NCBI RefSeq assembly: GCF_020179475.1
Contig: NZ_JAILXZ010000003.1
Coordinates: forward strand, 558,001-622,000
Source: Novosphingobium huizhouense
GTDB lineage: Bacteria > Pseudomonadota > Alphaproteobacteria > Sphingomonadales > Sphingomonadaceae
DNA: 64,000 nt
Direction of reading: 5' to 3'
Part shown: one piece after another, positions 54,210 through 62,835 of the stretch
Layout of the letters: each line of letters opens with the position of its first letter
Numbering within the stretch: position 1 is the first letter of the stretch
Made by a program: the position numbers and the translations under genes
Notes under the pieces: model-generated
The model's input: only the letters and a program-made list of their open reading frames with translations
Told to the model about the DNA's origin: nothing
Databases searched by the model: none

Positions 54210-54991
54210 TGCGCCGGCATCTCGGCTTCGACTGCGAAGGCGCGCGGCTCGCCGCGACGCTCGACATGCCCAACGCCTCGCGGCCTGCCGGGCTGCTGGT
54301 GGTCTCGGGCGGCAACGAGATCCGCAGTGGCGCCTTTGCCGGGATGGCGCAGCTGACCGCGCGCCTGGCGCGCGAGCACGCCGTTCCGTGCCTGCGCTTC
54401 GACCGGCGCGGCGTGGGCGAGAGCGAAGGCGACAACCACGGCTTCCGATCGAGCGCGCCCGACATCGCCGCCGCGCTGGCCGCGTTCCGGCAGGCCGCGC
54501 CGCATGTCCGGCGGGTGATCGGCTTCGGCATCTGCGATGCGGCGAGCGCGCTCGCCCTGTTCGGCGCGGAAGCGGGTCTCGACGGCCTCGTCCTTGCGAA
54601 CCCGTGGACGCTGGACGACGCCGGGGACGATGCCACCTTCCCCGCGGGCGCGCTGTGGCGGCGCTACCTCGGCAAGCTGGCGCGCCCCGGCGAATGGCGG
54701 CGGCTGCTGAGCGGCGGCGTGAATCTTGCCGGCATGGCCCGCGACATGAGCGGCGCCGCGCGCCAAGGCGGCGGATCGTCGCTGACGCGCGAGATGGAGC
54801 AGTCGCTCGCGCGCTTTGCCGGGCCGGTGACGATCCTGCTGGCCGAGCGCGACCGCACCGCGCAGCTGTTCGAAGCCGCCTGGCCGCGCGGCGATGCGCG
54901 CGTGCTGCGCCACGCGAGCGCGGGCCACGCCTTCGACGAGGAGACGGCGCGCGACTGGCTGGTCGCGCGCCTCGTCGAAGCGCTCGCCTGA
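54206..54991 (+). CDS. XrtA-associated hydrolase (hydrolase 1 type)
   Basis: 261-aa alpha/beta hydrolase of the exosortase A-associated hydrolase 1 group. Recognisable parts are LLVVSGGNEIRSGAFAGM, CLRFDRRGVGESEGDN and the elbow GFGICDAAS, where Cys takes the place of the nucleophilic Ser; a C-terminal HASAGHAFDEE supplies a His. A cysteine nucleophile as in dienelactone hydrolase is possible. It may release an acyl group from the adjacent ACP. It is the last gene of the plus-strand set and converges on trxB. Confidence 0.82.
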   Translation: MMRRHLGFDCEGARLAATLDMPNASRPAGLLVVSGGNEIRSGAFAGMAQLTARLAREHAVPCLRFDRRGVGESEGDNHGFRSSAPDIAAALAAFRQAAPHVRRVIGFGICDAASALALFGAEAGLDGLVLANPWTLDDAGDDATFPAGALWRRYLGKLARPGEWRRLLSGGVNLAGMARDMSGAARQGGGSSLTREMEQSLARFAGPVTILLAERDRTAQLFEAAWPRGDARVLRHASAGHAFDEETARDWLVARLVEALA

Positions 54992-54994
54992 ACC

Positions 54995-55969
54995 TTATTC
55001 GGCGGCTTCGCTCTGCAGCGCGGCGAAGTCGAGTTCGGCGAGGAAGCGCTCGGCATCGAGCGCGGCCATGCAGCCGGTGCCCGCCGCCGTCACCGCCTGG
55101 CGATAGGTGTGGTCCATGACGTCGCCGCAGGCGAAGACGCCGGGGATCGCGGTCTTGGGCGTGCCCGGCTGGACCACGATGTAGCCGCTCTCGTCGAGTT
55201 CGAGCTTGCCCTTGAACAATTCGGTCGCGGGCGCATGGCCGATGGCGACGAAGGCGCCGTCGGTGGCGAGCGACGATTTCTCGCCGGTGACGGTGTCGAC
55301 CAGTTCGACCGCCTGCAGGCCGCCGCCGCCGAGATCGCCCGAGAAGCTTTCGACCGCCTTGTTCCACAGCACCTTGACGTTGGGATGCGCGAACAGCCGA
55401 TCCTGCAGGATCTTCTCGGCGCGCAGGCTGTCGCGGCGGTGGATCAGGGTGACGTCGGGCGAATGGTTGGTGAGGTAGAGCGCCTCTTCCACCGCGGTGT
55501 TGCCGCCGCCGATCACCACGACCTTCTTGCCGCGATAGAAGAAGCCGTCGCAGGTGGCGCAGGCCGAGACGCCCTTGCCCGAGAACTCGACCTCGCCGGG
55601 CACGCCGAGCCATTTCGCCTGCGCGCCGGTGGCGATGACGAGCACGTCGCCCTCGTAGATGTCGCCGCTGTCGCCCACGGCGCGGAAGGGCGATCCCTCC
55701 ATGCTGACTTCGGTGATCGTGTCCCACAGCATGCGGGTGCCGACGTGTTCGGCCTGGGCCTGCATTTCCTGCATCAGCCAGGGTCCCTGGATCACGTCGC
55801 GGAAACCGGGATAATTCTCGACGTCGGTGGTGATCGTCAGCTGGCCGCCCGGCTGCAGGCCCTGCACCACGATCGGCTCCATCCCGGCGCGCGCGCCGTA
55901 GATCGCGGCCGAGAGGCCGGCGGGGCCGGAGCCGATGATGAGCATGCGGGTCTTGTGCGTGGTGGGCAT
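54995..55969 (-). CDS. trxB: Thioredoxin-disulfide reductase
   Basis: 324-aa FAD/NADPH enzyme that keeps thioredoxin reduced. FAD motif GSGPAGLSAAIYGARAG is at 13-29, the redox pair is C137-A-T-C140 and the NADPH motif is GGGNTAVEEALYL. The C-terminal GDVMDHTYRQAVTAAGTGC is complete. Length is normal. It is a housekeeping gene between the XrtA locus and the catabolic cluster. Confidence 0.97.
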   Translation of the reverse strand: MPTTHKTRMLIIGSGPAGLSAAIYGARAGMEPIVVQGLQPGGQLTITTDVENYPGFRDVIQGPWLMQEMQAQAEHVGTRMLWDTITEVSMEGSPFRAVGDSGDIYEGDVLVIATGAQAKWLGVPGEVEFSGKGVSACATCDGFFYRGKKVVVIGGGNTAVEEALYLTNHSPDVTLIHRRDSLRAEKILQDRLFAHPNVKVLWNKAVESFSGDLGGGGLQAVELVDTVTGEKSSLATDGAFVAIGHAPATELFKGKLELDESGYIVVQPGTPKTAIPGVFACGDVMDHTYRQAVTAAGTGCMAALDAERFLAELDFAALQSEAAE

Positions 55970-56084
55970 TGCGGGGAACCTCCAGTCGAAGGCGGAGATA
56001 GATTCACCGGGCGGCGATTACGAGTCCGCCCGGCGAGTTTTCCCTTGCGCCATGGCAACCGCGGGTTTCAGCCCGCCGCGCCCG

Positions 56085-56519
56085 TCATTCGACGAAGACG
56101 ATGCGATAGGCGCGGTAGGTGAACTTCCAGGCGCCGTCGATCCGGCGCAGGCGATCGTCGTAGCGGCCATTGTTGTAGACGCGCTTGCCGGTCTGGGGAT
56201 CGTCGTAGATCTCGATGGTGTAGGCGACGGCCTTCGCCTCGTCCCCCTCCACTTCGATCGAGCCGGGCTGCATGAAGTAGACCATCGGCCGGGTCATGTT
56301 GTCGAGGCCATAGGCCTTCATCGATTCGACCCAGGCGGCGACGATCGTCTCGCGGCCGGAGAACACCCCGAGGTCGGGGTATTCGGGCAGCTCCCACTGC
56401 GCGTCCTCGGCCCATATCGAGCCCCAGAGATCGGCATCCTTCGTCATCACGCCGTGGGCGTGGGTGTCCATCAGTTCGCGGATCGCGACGCGGTCCTCGA
56501 TCGGGCCGGTGAACGGCAT
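56085..56519 (-). CDS. NTF2/SnoaL-like protein of the Rieske cluster (A)
   Basis: 144-aa SnoaL-type protein: PIEDRVAIRELMDTHAHGV, then WAEDAQWELPEYPDLGVFSG and a closing WKFTYRAYRIVFVE strand. Enzymes of this fold isomerise, hydrate or dehydrate ring compounds. GGAC precedes the ATG at 56519. It is followed upstream by an SDR and a Rieske oxygenase on the same strand, which suggests a shared pathway. Confidence 0.82.
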   Translation of the reverse strand: MPFTGPIEDRVAIRELMDTHAHGVMTKDADLWGSIWAEDAQWELPEYPDLGVFSGRETIVAAWVESMKAYGLDNMTRPMVYFMQPGSIEVEGDEAKAVAYTIEIYDDPQTGKRVYNNGRYDDRLRRIDGAWKFTYRAYRIVFVE

Positions 56520-56536
56520 TGGTAGTCCTTCCGTTC

Positions 56537-57220
56537 TTACCAGGCGTGGGGTTCGCCGTTCCACTTGAGGAAATCGCCCGAGGTCTCGAGCGTCCAGTCG
56601 GCGGCGACCTTGCGGATGCCAGCGGCGGATTCAGCCGGGGTGATGTCGGCGCCCGCGCCGCCCATGTCGGTCTGCACCCAGCCCGGGTGGACGAGGCCGA
56701 CGATCACGCCGCGCGGCCTGAGGTCGATCGCGACCGAGCGCATCAGCCGGTTGAGCGCGGCCTTCGACGCGGCATAGGCGTAGAAACCGCCGTAGGGCCA
56801 GGTCGAGGCGGCGAGCTGGCTGGTGATGTTGATGACCCGGGCCCCTTCGCCAAGGCGCGGCAGGAAAGCCTGCAGCACCCGCAACGGCCCCTGCACCATC
56901 ACGTTGAAGGTGTCGTTCCACGCCTGCCAGTCGGCGGTTTCGAGCTCCTTTTCCGAGGACGGGCCGGTCACGCCCGCGACGTTGTAGAGCACGTCGATGG
57001 GATCGTCGCCGCTCGCGCTCGCGGCAGCGCGGACCGAGGCGTCGTCGGCGACGTCCATCGCCACGATGCGGAGCCGCCCGTCCGACGAAGCGGCGAGGTC
57101 GGCCAGTGCTGCGCTGGCAGAGCGCGCCAGCGCGATCGCCGTGTCCCCCGCCTCGATGTGCTGGCGGGCGAGCTCGAGCCCGATGCCGCGCGCGGCGCCG
57201 GTGATTGCTACGGTTGCCAT
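56537..57220 (-). CDS. Short-chain dehydrogenase/reductase (A)
   Basis: 227-aa classical SDR with cofactor motif TGAARGIG at 7-14, NVAG in place of NNAG and catalytic YAASK after ITSQ (Ser). It oxidises or reduces an alcohol/ketone of the pathway using NAD(P). It starts 3 bp after the Rieske oxygenase gene stop and ends 17 bp before the SnoaL-like gene. Confidence 0.88.
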   Translation of the reverse strand: MATVAITGAARGIGLELARQHIEAGDTAIALARSASAALADLAASSDGRLRIVAMDVADDASVRAAASASGDDPIDVLYNVAGVTGPSSEKELETADWQAWNDTFNVMVQGPLRVLQAFLPRLGEGARVINITSQLAASTWPYGGFYAYAASKAALNRLMRSVAIDLRPRGVIVGLVHPGWVQTDMGGAGADITPAESAAGIRKVAADWTLETSGDFLKWNGEPHAW

Positions 57221-57223
57221 GGC

Positions 57224-58564
57224 TTACCTTCTCCCTTCGATCCAGTCGTTGAGCACTTCGTGAAAGAAGCGCACGCGTGTTTCCTGCGCAGGCAGGTAGG
57301 CGTCTTCATAGCCCTTCGAATGCATGCCCGCCTGCATTCCTTCGGCGAGTTCCATGTCCTGGTAGACGATCTGCCCGGCAAGCTCGGGAATGCCGCGCCC
57401 GCCGTCGAAATCGCGATGCTCGCAGGTCTGGACCTCGCGCAGCGGCCTTTCGCCGGCCATGATCGACTGGCAGGTCTGCTGCCCTTCGACCGGGAAGGCC
57501 ATGCACCACAAGTCAAAGAAGCACTTCTCCGGGTCCTCGGGGTGCGGCTCGCTGCGGAAGAAGATCAGGTTGTCGGGCAGGAAGCTGATGGTGACGTTGG
57601 GAAAGATCACCGTGTGCGGGCTGTCGGTGATCTGCTCGTCGTCCATGTGCTCATAGTGGACATAGCCCCGCTCCTGCCAAAGCCGACGCTTGGCCGCCTT
57701 GAGATCGCGCCAGCCCTGCATCGCCATGTCCTCGTAGGAAGCGTAGCCGGAAGGATCGATGTCCCACTGGCGCAGGATCGCCTCGAACGGATGCGGCACG
57801 CCCTCGGGCAGGCGGTCGGAGAGCGATGGGCGCATCGGCTGGACGGTGCGGCCGTGCCCGCGCGGCCACATCTCGTGCCGCGCGGTGTCGACGTCCTGGT
57901 CGATCCACGGCGGCACCTGCGGGTGCGCGGTGCGGGTGTGGTAGCTTTCCGAGAAGTTGTCGGTGACGAACTTCCAGTTGGCGTTGAGCGCGATGCGGTA
58001 CCACGCGACCCGCACGGCGGTGTCCATGGGGTAGGCCTTGTAGAGCTGCGGCATCGGATCGAGGTAATCGAGCAGCGGCTCGGCTTGCGGGTCCATCGTG
58101 TACCAGACGAAGCCGCCCCAGGTGTCGCACTTCAGCTCCTTGAGGCTCAATTTCCCGCAGGGGTTCCCTTGCGGGAAATCGTGCGCGTCCTGCGCGAACT
58201 GGAGCACGCCGTCCTTGCCCCAGCGCCAGCCGTGGTAGGGGCAGGTGATCGCATCGAGCGAGGAGCTTTCGCCGACCATGCGCATGCCTCGGTGGCGGCA
58301 GGAATTGTAGAAGGCGCGGATCGAGCCGTCGTCCTGGCGGATGCAGAGCACCGATTCCTTCATGAAGGTGTGGACGAGGAAGTCGCCCGGCTCAGGGATC
58401 TCGGCGGTGCGCCCGGCGACGTGCCAGATGCGCGTCCACAGGCCGTCCCACTCCTTCTGCGCGAACTCCTTCGAATAGTAGCGATCGCCGGTGATCGGAT
58501 TGCCGCGCAGGTTGGCCGGATCGCGGCCGTCGAGCGCGGCGAAGCTGGCGCTGGTCTCGTTCAT
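57224..58564 (-). CDS. Rieske non-heme iron oxygenase, alpha subunit (A)
   Basis: 446-aa ring-hydroxylating-type oxygenase. Rieske ligands are C89, H91, C108 and H111. The mononuclear iron site has H209 and H214 in ESYHTRTAHP. At the position of the bridging Asp of naphthalene dioxygenase there is E206, as in carnitine monooxygenase-type enzymes. It is paralogous to the second Rieske protein in the cluster; both share an HDFPQGNPCGK/DDFPGGNPCGK motif and LxELxCDTWG. Ferredoxin and reductase partners are not in the window. Substrate unknown. Confidence 0.9.
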   Translation of the reverse strand: MNETSASFAALDGRDPANLRGNPITGDRYYSKEFAQKEWDGLWTRIWHVAGRTAEIPEPGDFLVHTFMKESVLCIRQDDGSIRAFYNSCRHRGMRMVGESSSLDAITCPYHGWRWGKDGVLQFAQDAHDFPQGNPCGKLSLKELKCDTWGGFVWYTMDPQAEPLLDYLDPMPQLYKAYPMDTAVRVAWYRIALNANWKFVTDNFSESYHTRTAHPQVPPWIDQDVDTARHEMWPRGHGRTVQPMRPSLSDRLPEGVPHPFEAILRQWDIDPSGYASYEDMAMQGWRDLKAAKRRLWQERGYVHYEHMDDEQITDSPHTVIFPNVTISFLPDNLIFFRSEPHPEDPEKCFFDLWCMAFPVEGQQTCQSIMAGERPLREVQTCEHRDFDGGRGIPELAGQIVYQDMELAEGMQAGMHSKGYEDAYLPAQETRVRFFHEVLNDWIEGRR

Positions 58565-58659
58565 CGTCGTCTCCCGCTGGTCCGTTCTGCTGCGGATGCC
58601 GCTCTGGCGCCCTGCTCTGGCGCAGCGCTCCTCTGCCGCGATACTGGCAGAAGGGGGAG

Positions 58660-58665
58660 ATTATA
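58660..58665 (-). promoter_or_regulatory. Candidate -10 box of Rieske oxygenase A
   Basis: Perfect TATAAT on the minus strand, 96 bp before the ATG of the oxygenase. A weak -35 (GTGTAA) 17 bp upstream overlaps the tetR stop codon. Confidence 0.4.
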
Positions 58666-58682
58666 GTCCATACGGATTGTTT

Positions 58683-59369
58683 TTACACCTCGAACGCGCC
58701 CGCCGCCGCCTCGGCGTGGAGCATGGCGACGGTGCGCGCGACCAGCCGGCGGACCAGCGCGGCCCGCCGCTCGCCGATCACCGGCAGGTTGAGCAGCAGG
58801 CCCATGTGCGCGGTCACCACGAAATCGTTGACCAGCTTCATCGTCTCCCAGCGCGCCTGCCACTGCGGGAAGCTCTCGATCATCTCGCCGATCCACACCG
58901 CGTCGAAGCGCCGGGCCGCGGGCAGGAACACGCGCTCGAGATCGCCGTCGCTGCGCGCCGCCACGGCCAGTTCGACATAGGCGGCATAATCGCGCGTCTG
59001 CACGCTGCGCCAGTAGGCCTCGGTGCTGATCTCGAACAGCGCCTCGTCGCGCGCGCCCGCCACCGAACCGAGGTAGTCGTCGAGGAAGCCGCGCATCCGG
59101 CGATAGAACACGTGCTCGACGACGGCCGCGGCAAGGTCCATGCGCGTGGCGAAATGGTGGTGCATCGCCCCGCGCGAGGCGCCGGTGCGCTCGGCCACCT
59201 TCTGTGTCGACAGCCCGGCGTAGCCTTCCTCGACCAGGCAGTCGATCGCAGCCTCGACCAGCCGGATCCGTGTGCGCACGCTCTTGCGCTGCTGCCAGCG
59301 CTCGGGCTCGGCGGCGAGGTCGGCGGGAAGCATCGCCTCGAGCATCCGCTGCTGCATCGTCGTCGCCAT
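58683..59369 (-). CDS. TetR-family regulator of the Rieske cluster
   Basis: 228-aa repressor. The helix-turn-helix is at about residues 30-75: KSVRTRIRLVEAAIDCLVEE, then LSTQKVAERTGASRGAMHHHF. The rest is a helical ligand domain. AGGAG sits five bases before the ATG at 59369; an in-frame upstream extension crosses the operator region and is not used. It lies between the two Rieske genes and is likely to control both. Confidence 0.9.
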   Translation of the reverse strand: MATTMQQRMLEAMLPADLAAEPERWQQRKSVRTRIRLVEAAIDCLVEEGYAGLSTQKVAERTGASRGAMHHHFATRMDLAAAVVEHVFYRRMRGFLDDYLGSVAGARDEALFEISTEAYWRSVQTRDYAAYVELAVAARSDGDLERVFLPAARRFDAVWIGEMIESFPQWQARWETMKLVNDFVVTAHMGLLLNLPVIGERRAALVRRLVARTVAMLHAEAAAGAFEV

Positions 59370-59385
59370 CGTCGCTCCTAGCACA

Positions 59386-59396
59386 AACCTTAGGTT
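59386..59396. promoter_or_regulatory. Small palindrome near the tetR start
   Basis: AACCTTAGGTT, 16 bp upstream of the tetR ATG. A possible secondary regulator site. Confidence 0.35.
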
Positions 59397-59441
59397 CCGG
59401 GTTTCCGCGCGCAATGGCAAAAGAAACCGGCAAGAGTGCCT

Positions 59442-59457
59442 GTTTTGCCGGCAAAAC
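59442..59457. promoter_or_regulatory. Candidate TetR operator
   Basis: GTTTTGCCGGCAAAAC is a perfect 16-bp palindrome midway between divergent tetR and the second Rieske gene. A half-site CCGGCAA at 59427-59433 lies just upstream, giving a possible second, overlapping site. Confidence 0.7.
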
Positions 59458-59574
59458 CCTTCCGGGCAACCTGCGCCTTTGGCGAGTGGCGGGACCGGAA
59501 CGGGGCGCGCGATGACGGGCCTCGAGGAACGTTTCGGGCGCGCGCCGCCGCGCCCTGGAGAGGAAGGGTTCACA

Positions 59575-60897
59575 ATGACCGTCGAACAGCCGATGTCGCG
59601 CTATTCCAAGGAGTTCGATCCCCCGGTGCGCGGCGACACGATCACCGCCGACCGCTACATCAGCAAGGAGTGGATGGCGCTCGAAAACGAGCGGCTCTGG
59701 CCCAAGGTCTGGCACCTTGGCGGCGTGCTCGCCGAGCTGGAGGAGGAAGGCGACTTCATCCGCCACAACTTCGGCAAGGAATCGGTCATCATGGTCAAAC
59801 AGGCCGATGGCGGAATCAAGGCGTTCTACAACACCTGCCCGCACCGCGGTAACCGCCTGATCCTGGGTGACGCCGGTTCGACCCCGCGGATCACCTGCGG
59901 CTACCACGGCTGGCAGTTCGATCCCGACGGCACGCTGGTTCACGTCCAGGACCCCGACGACTTCCCCGGCGGCAACCCCTGCGGCAAGACGAAGCTGTCC
60001 GAACTGCGCTGCGACACCTGGGGCCCGTTCGTGTTCTGGTGCATGGACGACGACGTCGCCCCCTTGCACGAATGGCTGAGCCCCTTCCCCGAACGGCTCG
60101 CGGGCTATGGCCTCGAGAACTGGATCCGCGTGATCAACCTCTCGGCCGACTGCGAGTTCAACTGGAAGATCATCCGCGACAACTTCAACGAGAGCTACCA
60201 CCTCCCGACGATTCACCCCGAGCTGTCGACCTTCATCAACGACGGCCTGCCCGACACGCTGTTCGAGATGTACCCCTCGGGCCACAACTCGATGTGGATG
60301 AAGGGCCACCAGCCGACCACGCGCCAGCCGTTCGATGCGGGCCAGGTGCCCGCGCCGCTCGACGCCATCGCCGGCGCCTGGGGGATCAACCCCGACGACT
60401 ACAACGGCCATGCCGGCGACATCCGCCAGGCGGTGATCGACGCCAAGCGCAAGTTCGGCAAGGAGCGCGGCTACACCAACTACGACAGCATGACCGACCA
60501 GCAGCTGGTCGATTACTTCCACTGCACGCTGTTTCCGAACCTCACGATCACGATGTCGCCCGAGCAGTGCCAGATCCTGCGCACCGAGCCGCACCCGACC
60601 GACCCCGAAAAGTGCGTGTTCCAGCACTGGTGCCTCTATCCGCCGGTCGAGGGCATGACCGAAGTCGAGACCCCGATCGGCCCGCTGCCGCTGCGGCACG
60701 ACGCGGCGCACCGCCACAGCGTCTACGGCGACGGCGTTTCGGTCGGCTATGTCGCCGACCAGGACCTGTCGATCGGCACGACGCAGCAGCAGGGCCTCAA
60801 CTCGCGCGGGTTCAAGGGCTGCATCCTGCCGAACCAGGAAAAGCGCGTGCAGCGCTTCCACGAACTGCTCAACGACTACGTCAAGGGCGGCGCGTGA
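59575..60897 (+). CDS. Rieske non-heme iron oxygenase, alpha subunit (B)
   Basis: 440-aa ring-hydroxylating-type oxygenase. Rieske ligands are C88, H90, C108 and H111. The iron site holds H209 and H214 in ESYHLPTIHPE with E206 at the bridging position. The start at 59575 has GGAGAGGAAGG upstream; an ATG at 59512 is in frame but lacks such a site. The C-terminus FHELLNDYVKGG parallels FHEVLNDWIEG of the first Rieske protein. Its stop overlaps the GTG of the VOC gene. Confidence 0.9.
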   Translation: MTVEQPMSRYSKEFDPPVRGDTITADRYISKEWMALENERLWPKVWHLGGVLAELEEEGDFIRHNFGKESVIMVKQADGGIKAFYNTCPHRGNRLILGDAGSTPRITCGYHGWQFDPDGTLVHVQDPDDFPGGNPCGKTKLSELRCDTWGPFVFWCMDDDVAPLHEWLSPFPERLAGYGLENWIRVINLSADCEFNWKIIRDNFNESYHLPTIHPELSTFINDGLPDTLFEMYPSGHNSMWMKGHQPTTRQPFDAGQVPAPLDAIAGAWGINPDDYNGHAGDIRQAVIDAKRKFGKERGYTNYDSMTDQQLVDYFHCTLFPNLTITMSPEQCQILRTEPHPTDPEKCVFQHWCLYPPVEGMTEVETPIGPLPLRHDAAHRHSVYGDGVSVGYVADQDLSIGTTQQQGLNSRGFKGCILPNQEKRVQRFHELLNDYVKGGA

Positions 60898-61469
60898 GCG
60901 CAGTGCCAGAGGGGGCGGCCGCCTTGCCGGCGGTCGTCCCCGGCCGCACCGGGCCACACCTGATGCAGGCGGCCTTCATCGTCGATGACGTGGAGGCGGC
61001 CGCGCAGGCCTGGACCAGGGCCACCGGCATCGGTCCGTTCTTCCTCGTCCCCCACATCCAGCTGGCCGAGCTCGACTATCGCGGGCAACCGGCCGAAGGC
61101 ATCGACTTCTCGGTCGCGCTCGCCCAATCCGGCGGCACGCAGATCGAGCTGATCCAGCAGCATTGCGATCGCCCCAGCGCCTATCGCGACACGATCGCCA
61201 AGGGGGCGCAGGGGTTCCACCACTTCTGCATCTACACCGACGCCTACGACGCGACGCGCCGGCGCTATCTCGACCAGGGCTTCATCAGCGCGGTCGACGG
61301 CCGGTTCGGGGCGATGCGCTTCTGCTACATCGACACCTCGGCGGCGCTCGGCTGCATGATCGAGATCGTCGAGGAGGATGCGGGCCAGACCGAAGCCTTC
61401 ACCCGCATTGCGCAGGCCGCGCGCGACTGGGACGGCACGACCGACCCGCTCCGCCCCCTGTTCGCCTGA
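60894..61469 (+). CDS. VOC-fold protein (glyoxalase/methylmalonyl-CoA epimerase-like)
   Basis: 191-aa protein with two beta-alpha-beta-beta-beta modules. HLMQAAFIVDDVEAAAQAW at the start and QGFHHFCIYTDAYDATRRRY in the middle supply metal-binding-type His residues; LGCMIEIVEED gives the Glu. Related proteins act as epimerases or ring-cleavage enzymes. It starts with GTG at 60894, overlapping the Rieske stop (GTGA), so it is translationally coupled to it. Confidence 0.82.
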   Translation: MSAVPEGAAALPAVVPGRTGPHLMQAAFIVDDVEAAAQAWTRATGIGPFFLVPHIQLAELDYRGQPAEGIDFSVALAQSGGTQIELIQQHCDRPSAYRDTIAKGAQGFHHFCIYTDAYDATRRRYLDQGFISAVDGRFGAMRFCYIDTSAALGCMIEIVEEDAGQTEAFTRIAQAARDWDGTTDPLRPLFA

Positions 61470-61519
61470 TTTTAAGAGAAAATGCGACCGCCAGGGCGCG
61501 CCACAACGGGAGAGAAGCC

Positions 61520-61960
61520 TTGTCCATCCCCTGCCCGATCGAGGATCGCCTCGCGATCCAGGATCTGATGATCGCCTATGCCCACGCGGTCGACACCATC
61601 GGCAATGTCGAGGGCATCCTCGACGTGTTCACCGAGGATGCGGTGTTCGACCTATCGGGGATTGGCCTCGCCGCGCTCGAGGGCCACGACGGCATCCGCG
61701 GCTTCTTTAGCAACGTCTTCGCCAACATGGCGCACCATGCGCACTACCTGACGAACTTTGCGGTCACCGCCTATGCCGGCGATACCGCATCGATGCGCGC
61801 CTACGTGATCGGCATGGGCCAGGGCAAGGACGGCAGCACGGTCACCGTCAACGGCCGCTACTACTTCGACGTGCGCCGCACCGCCGCCGGCTGGAAGGCG
61901 ACGCGCTACACCATGGACTTCCTGATGCCGCTGTCGGGCACGCTCGACAACGCGAAGTAG
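61520..61960 (+). CDS. NTF2/SnoaL-like protein of the Rieske cluster (B)
   Basis: 146-aa SnoaL-type protein: PIEDRLAIQDLMIAYAHAVD, FTEDAVFDLSG, GHDGIRGFF and the closing YYFDVRRTAAGWKATRYTMD. It mirrors the SnoaL-like protein at the other end of the cluster. Start is TTG at 61520 with GGGAGAGAAG upstream. It lies between the VOC and SDR genes. A hydratase/isomerase role on a pathway intermediate is inferred. Confidence 0.8.
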   Translation: MSIPCPIEDRLAIQDLMIAYAHAVDTIGNVEGILDVFTEDAVFDLSGIGLAALEGHDGIRGFFSNVFANMAHHAHYLTNFAVTAYAGDTASMRAYVIGMGQGKDGSTVTVNGRYYFDVRRTAAGWKATRYTMDFLMPLSGTLDNAK

Positions 61961-61976
61961 GACGAGGAGCACCAGG

Positions 61977-62753
61977 ATGAATCCCGATCTTGTGAACCTT
62001 GCGGGCAAAGTCGCCATCGTCACCGGCGCTGGCGTGGGCATGGGCGCTGCCACCGCGCACCTGCTGGCCGCGCGTGGCGCCAGGGTCATCGTCTCGGACA
62101 TCAACGCCGGGACCGCCGCCGCCACCACAGAAGCGATCCGCACGGCGGGCGGCGAAGCCCACGCGGTCCGCTGCGACGTTGCCGACGAAGCACAGGTCGA
62201 AGCGCTCGTCGCAGAAGCGGTCGCCGTGTTCGGCAAGCTCGACTGCGCGGTCAACAACGCCGCGATCACCCCCGACACCCTGCCCATCCACGAAGCCGAC
62301 ATGGCGGCCTTCGACCGGGTGATGAACGTCGACCTGCGCTCGGTCATGCTGTGCATGAAATACGAGATCGCGCAGATCCTGCGCCAGGGCACGCAAGGCT
62401 CGATCGTCAACATCGGCTCGGTCAGCTCGGTGCGTCCGCAGCCGAACAATCCCGCCTATGTTGCTGCCAAGCACGGGGTGATCGGCCTGACCAAGGTCGG
62501 CAGCCTCGACTATGCCGGCAAGGGAATCCGCGTGAACGCGGTGCTGCCGGGCGCCATCGACACGCCGATGCTGCGCGGCGCGCTTATTACGACGGGCAAT
62601 ACCGAGGAAGACTTCGCCCCTGCCCTGTCGCTGTTCGGCCGCTTCGGCCGGCCCGAGGAAGTGGCCGAAGCAAGCGCATGGCTCTGCTCCGACGCCTCGA
62701 GCTATGTCACCGGCCACAGCCTTGCAGTCGAAGGCGGCTACCTGACGCGCTGA
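61977..62753 (+). CDS. Short-chain dehydrogenase/reductase (B)
   Basis: 258-aa classical SDR. Cofactor motif TGAGVGMG at 16-23, NNAA at about 91-94 and catalytic YVAAK after IGSVSS. A C-terminal SSYVTGHSLAVEGGY is the usual SDR ending. It likely oxidises a hydroxylated intermediate with NAD. GAGGAGC precedes the ATG. It is the last gene of the plus-strand set. Confidence 0.9.
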   Translation: MNPDLVNLAGKVAIVTGAGVGMGAATAHLLAARGARVIVSDINAGTAAATTEAIRTAGGEAHAVRCDVADEAQVEALVAEAVAVFGKLDCAVNNAAITPDTLPIHEADMAAFDRVMNVDLRSVMLCMKYEIAQILRQGTQGSIVNIGSVSSVRPQPNNPAYVAAKHGVIGLTKVGSLDYAGKGIRVNAVLPGAIDTPMLRGALITTGNTEEDFAPALSLFGRFGRPEEVAEASAWLCSDASSYVTGHSLAVEGGYLTR

Positions 62754-62835
62754 TGCTTGCGGGCGGGCTTTTTGACTTTAGCGTCGAGCCCCCACCCCGC
62801 TGCGACTAGCGCCGCTGACGCGGCGCAAGTCTCGC

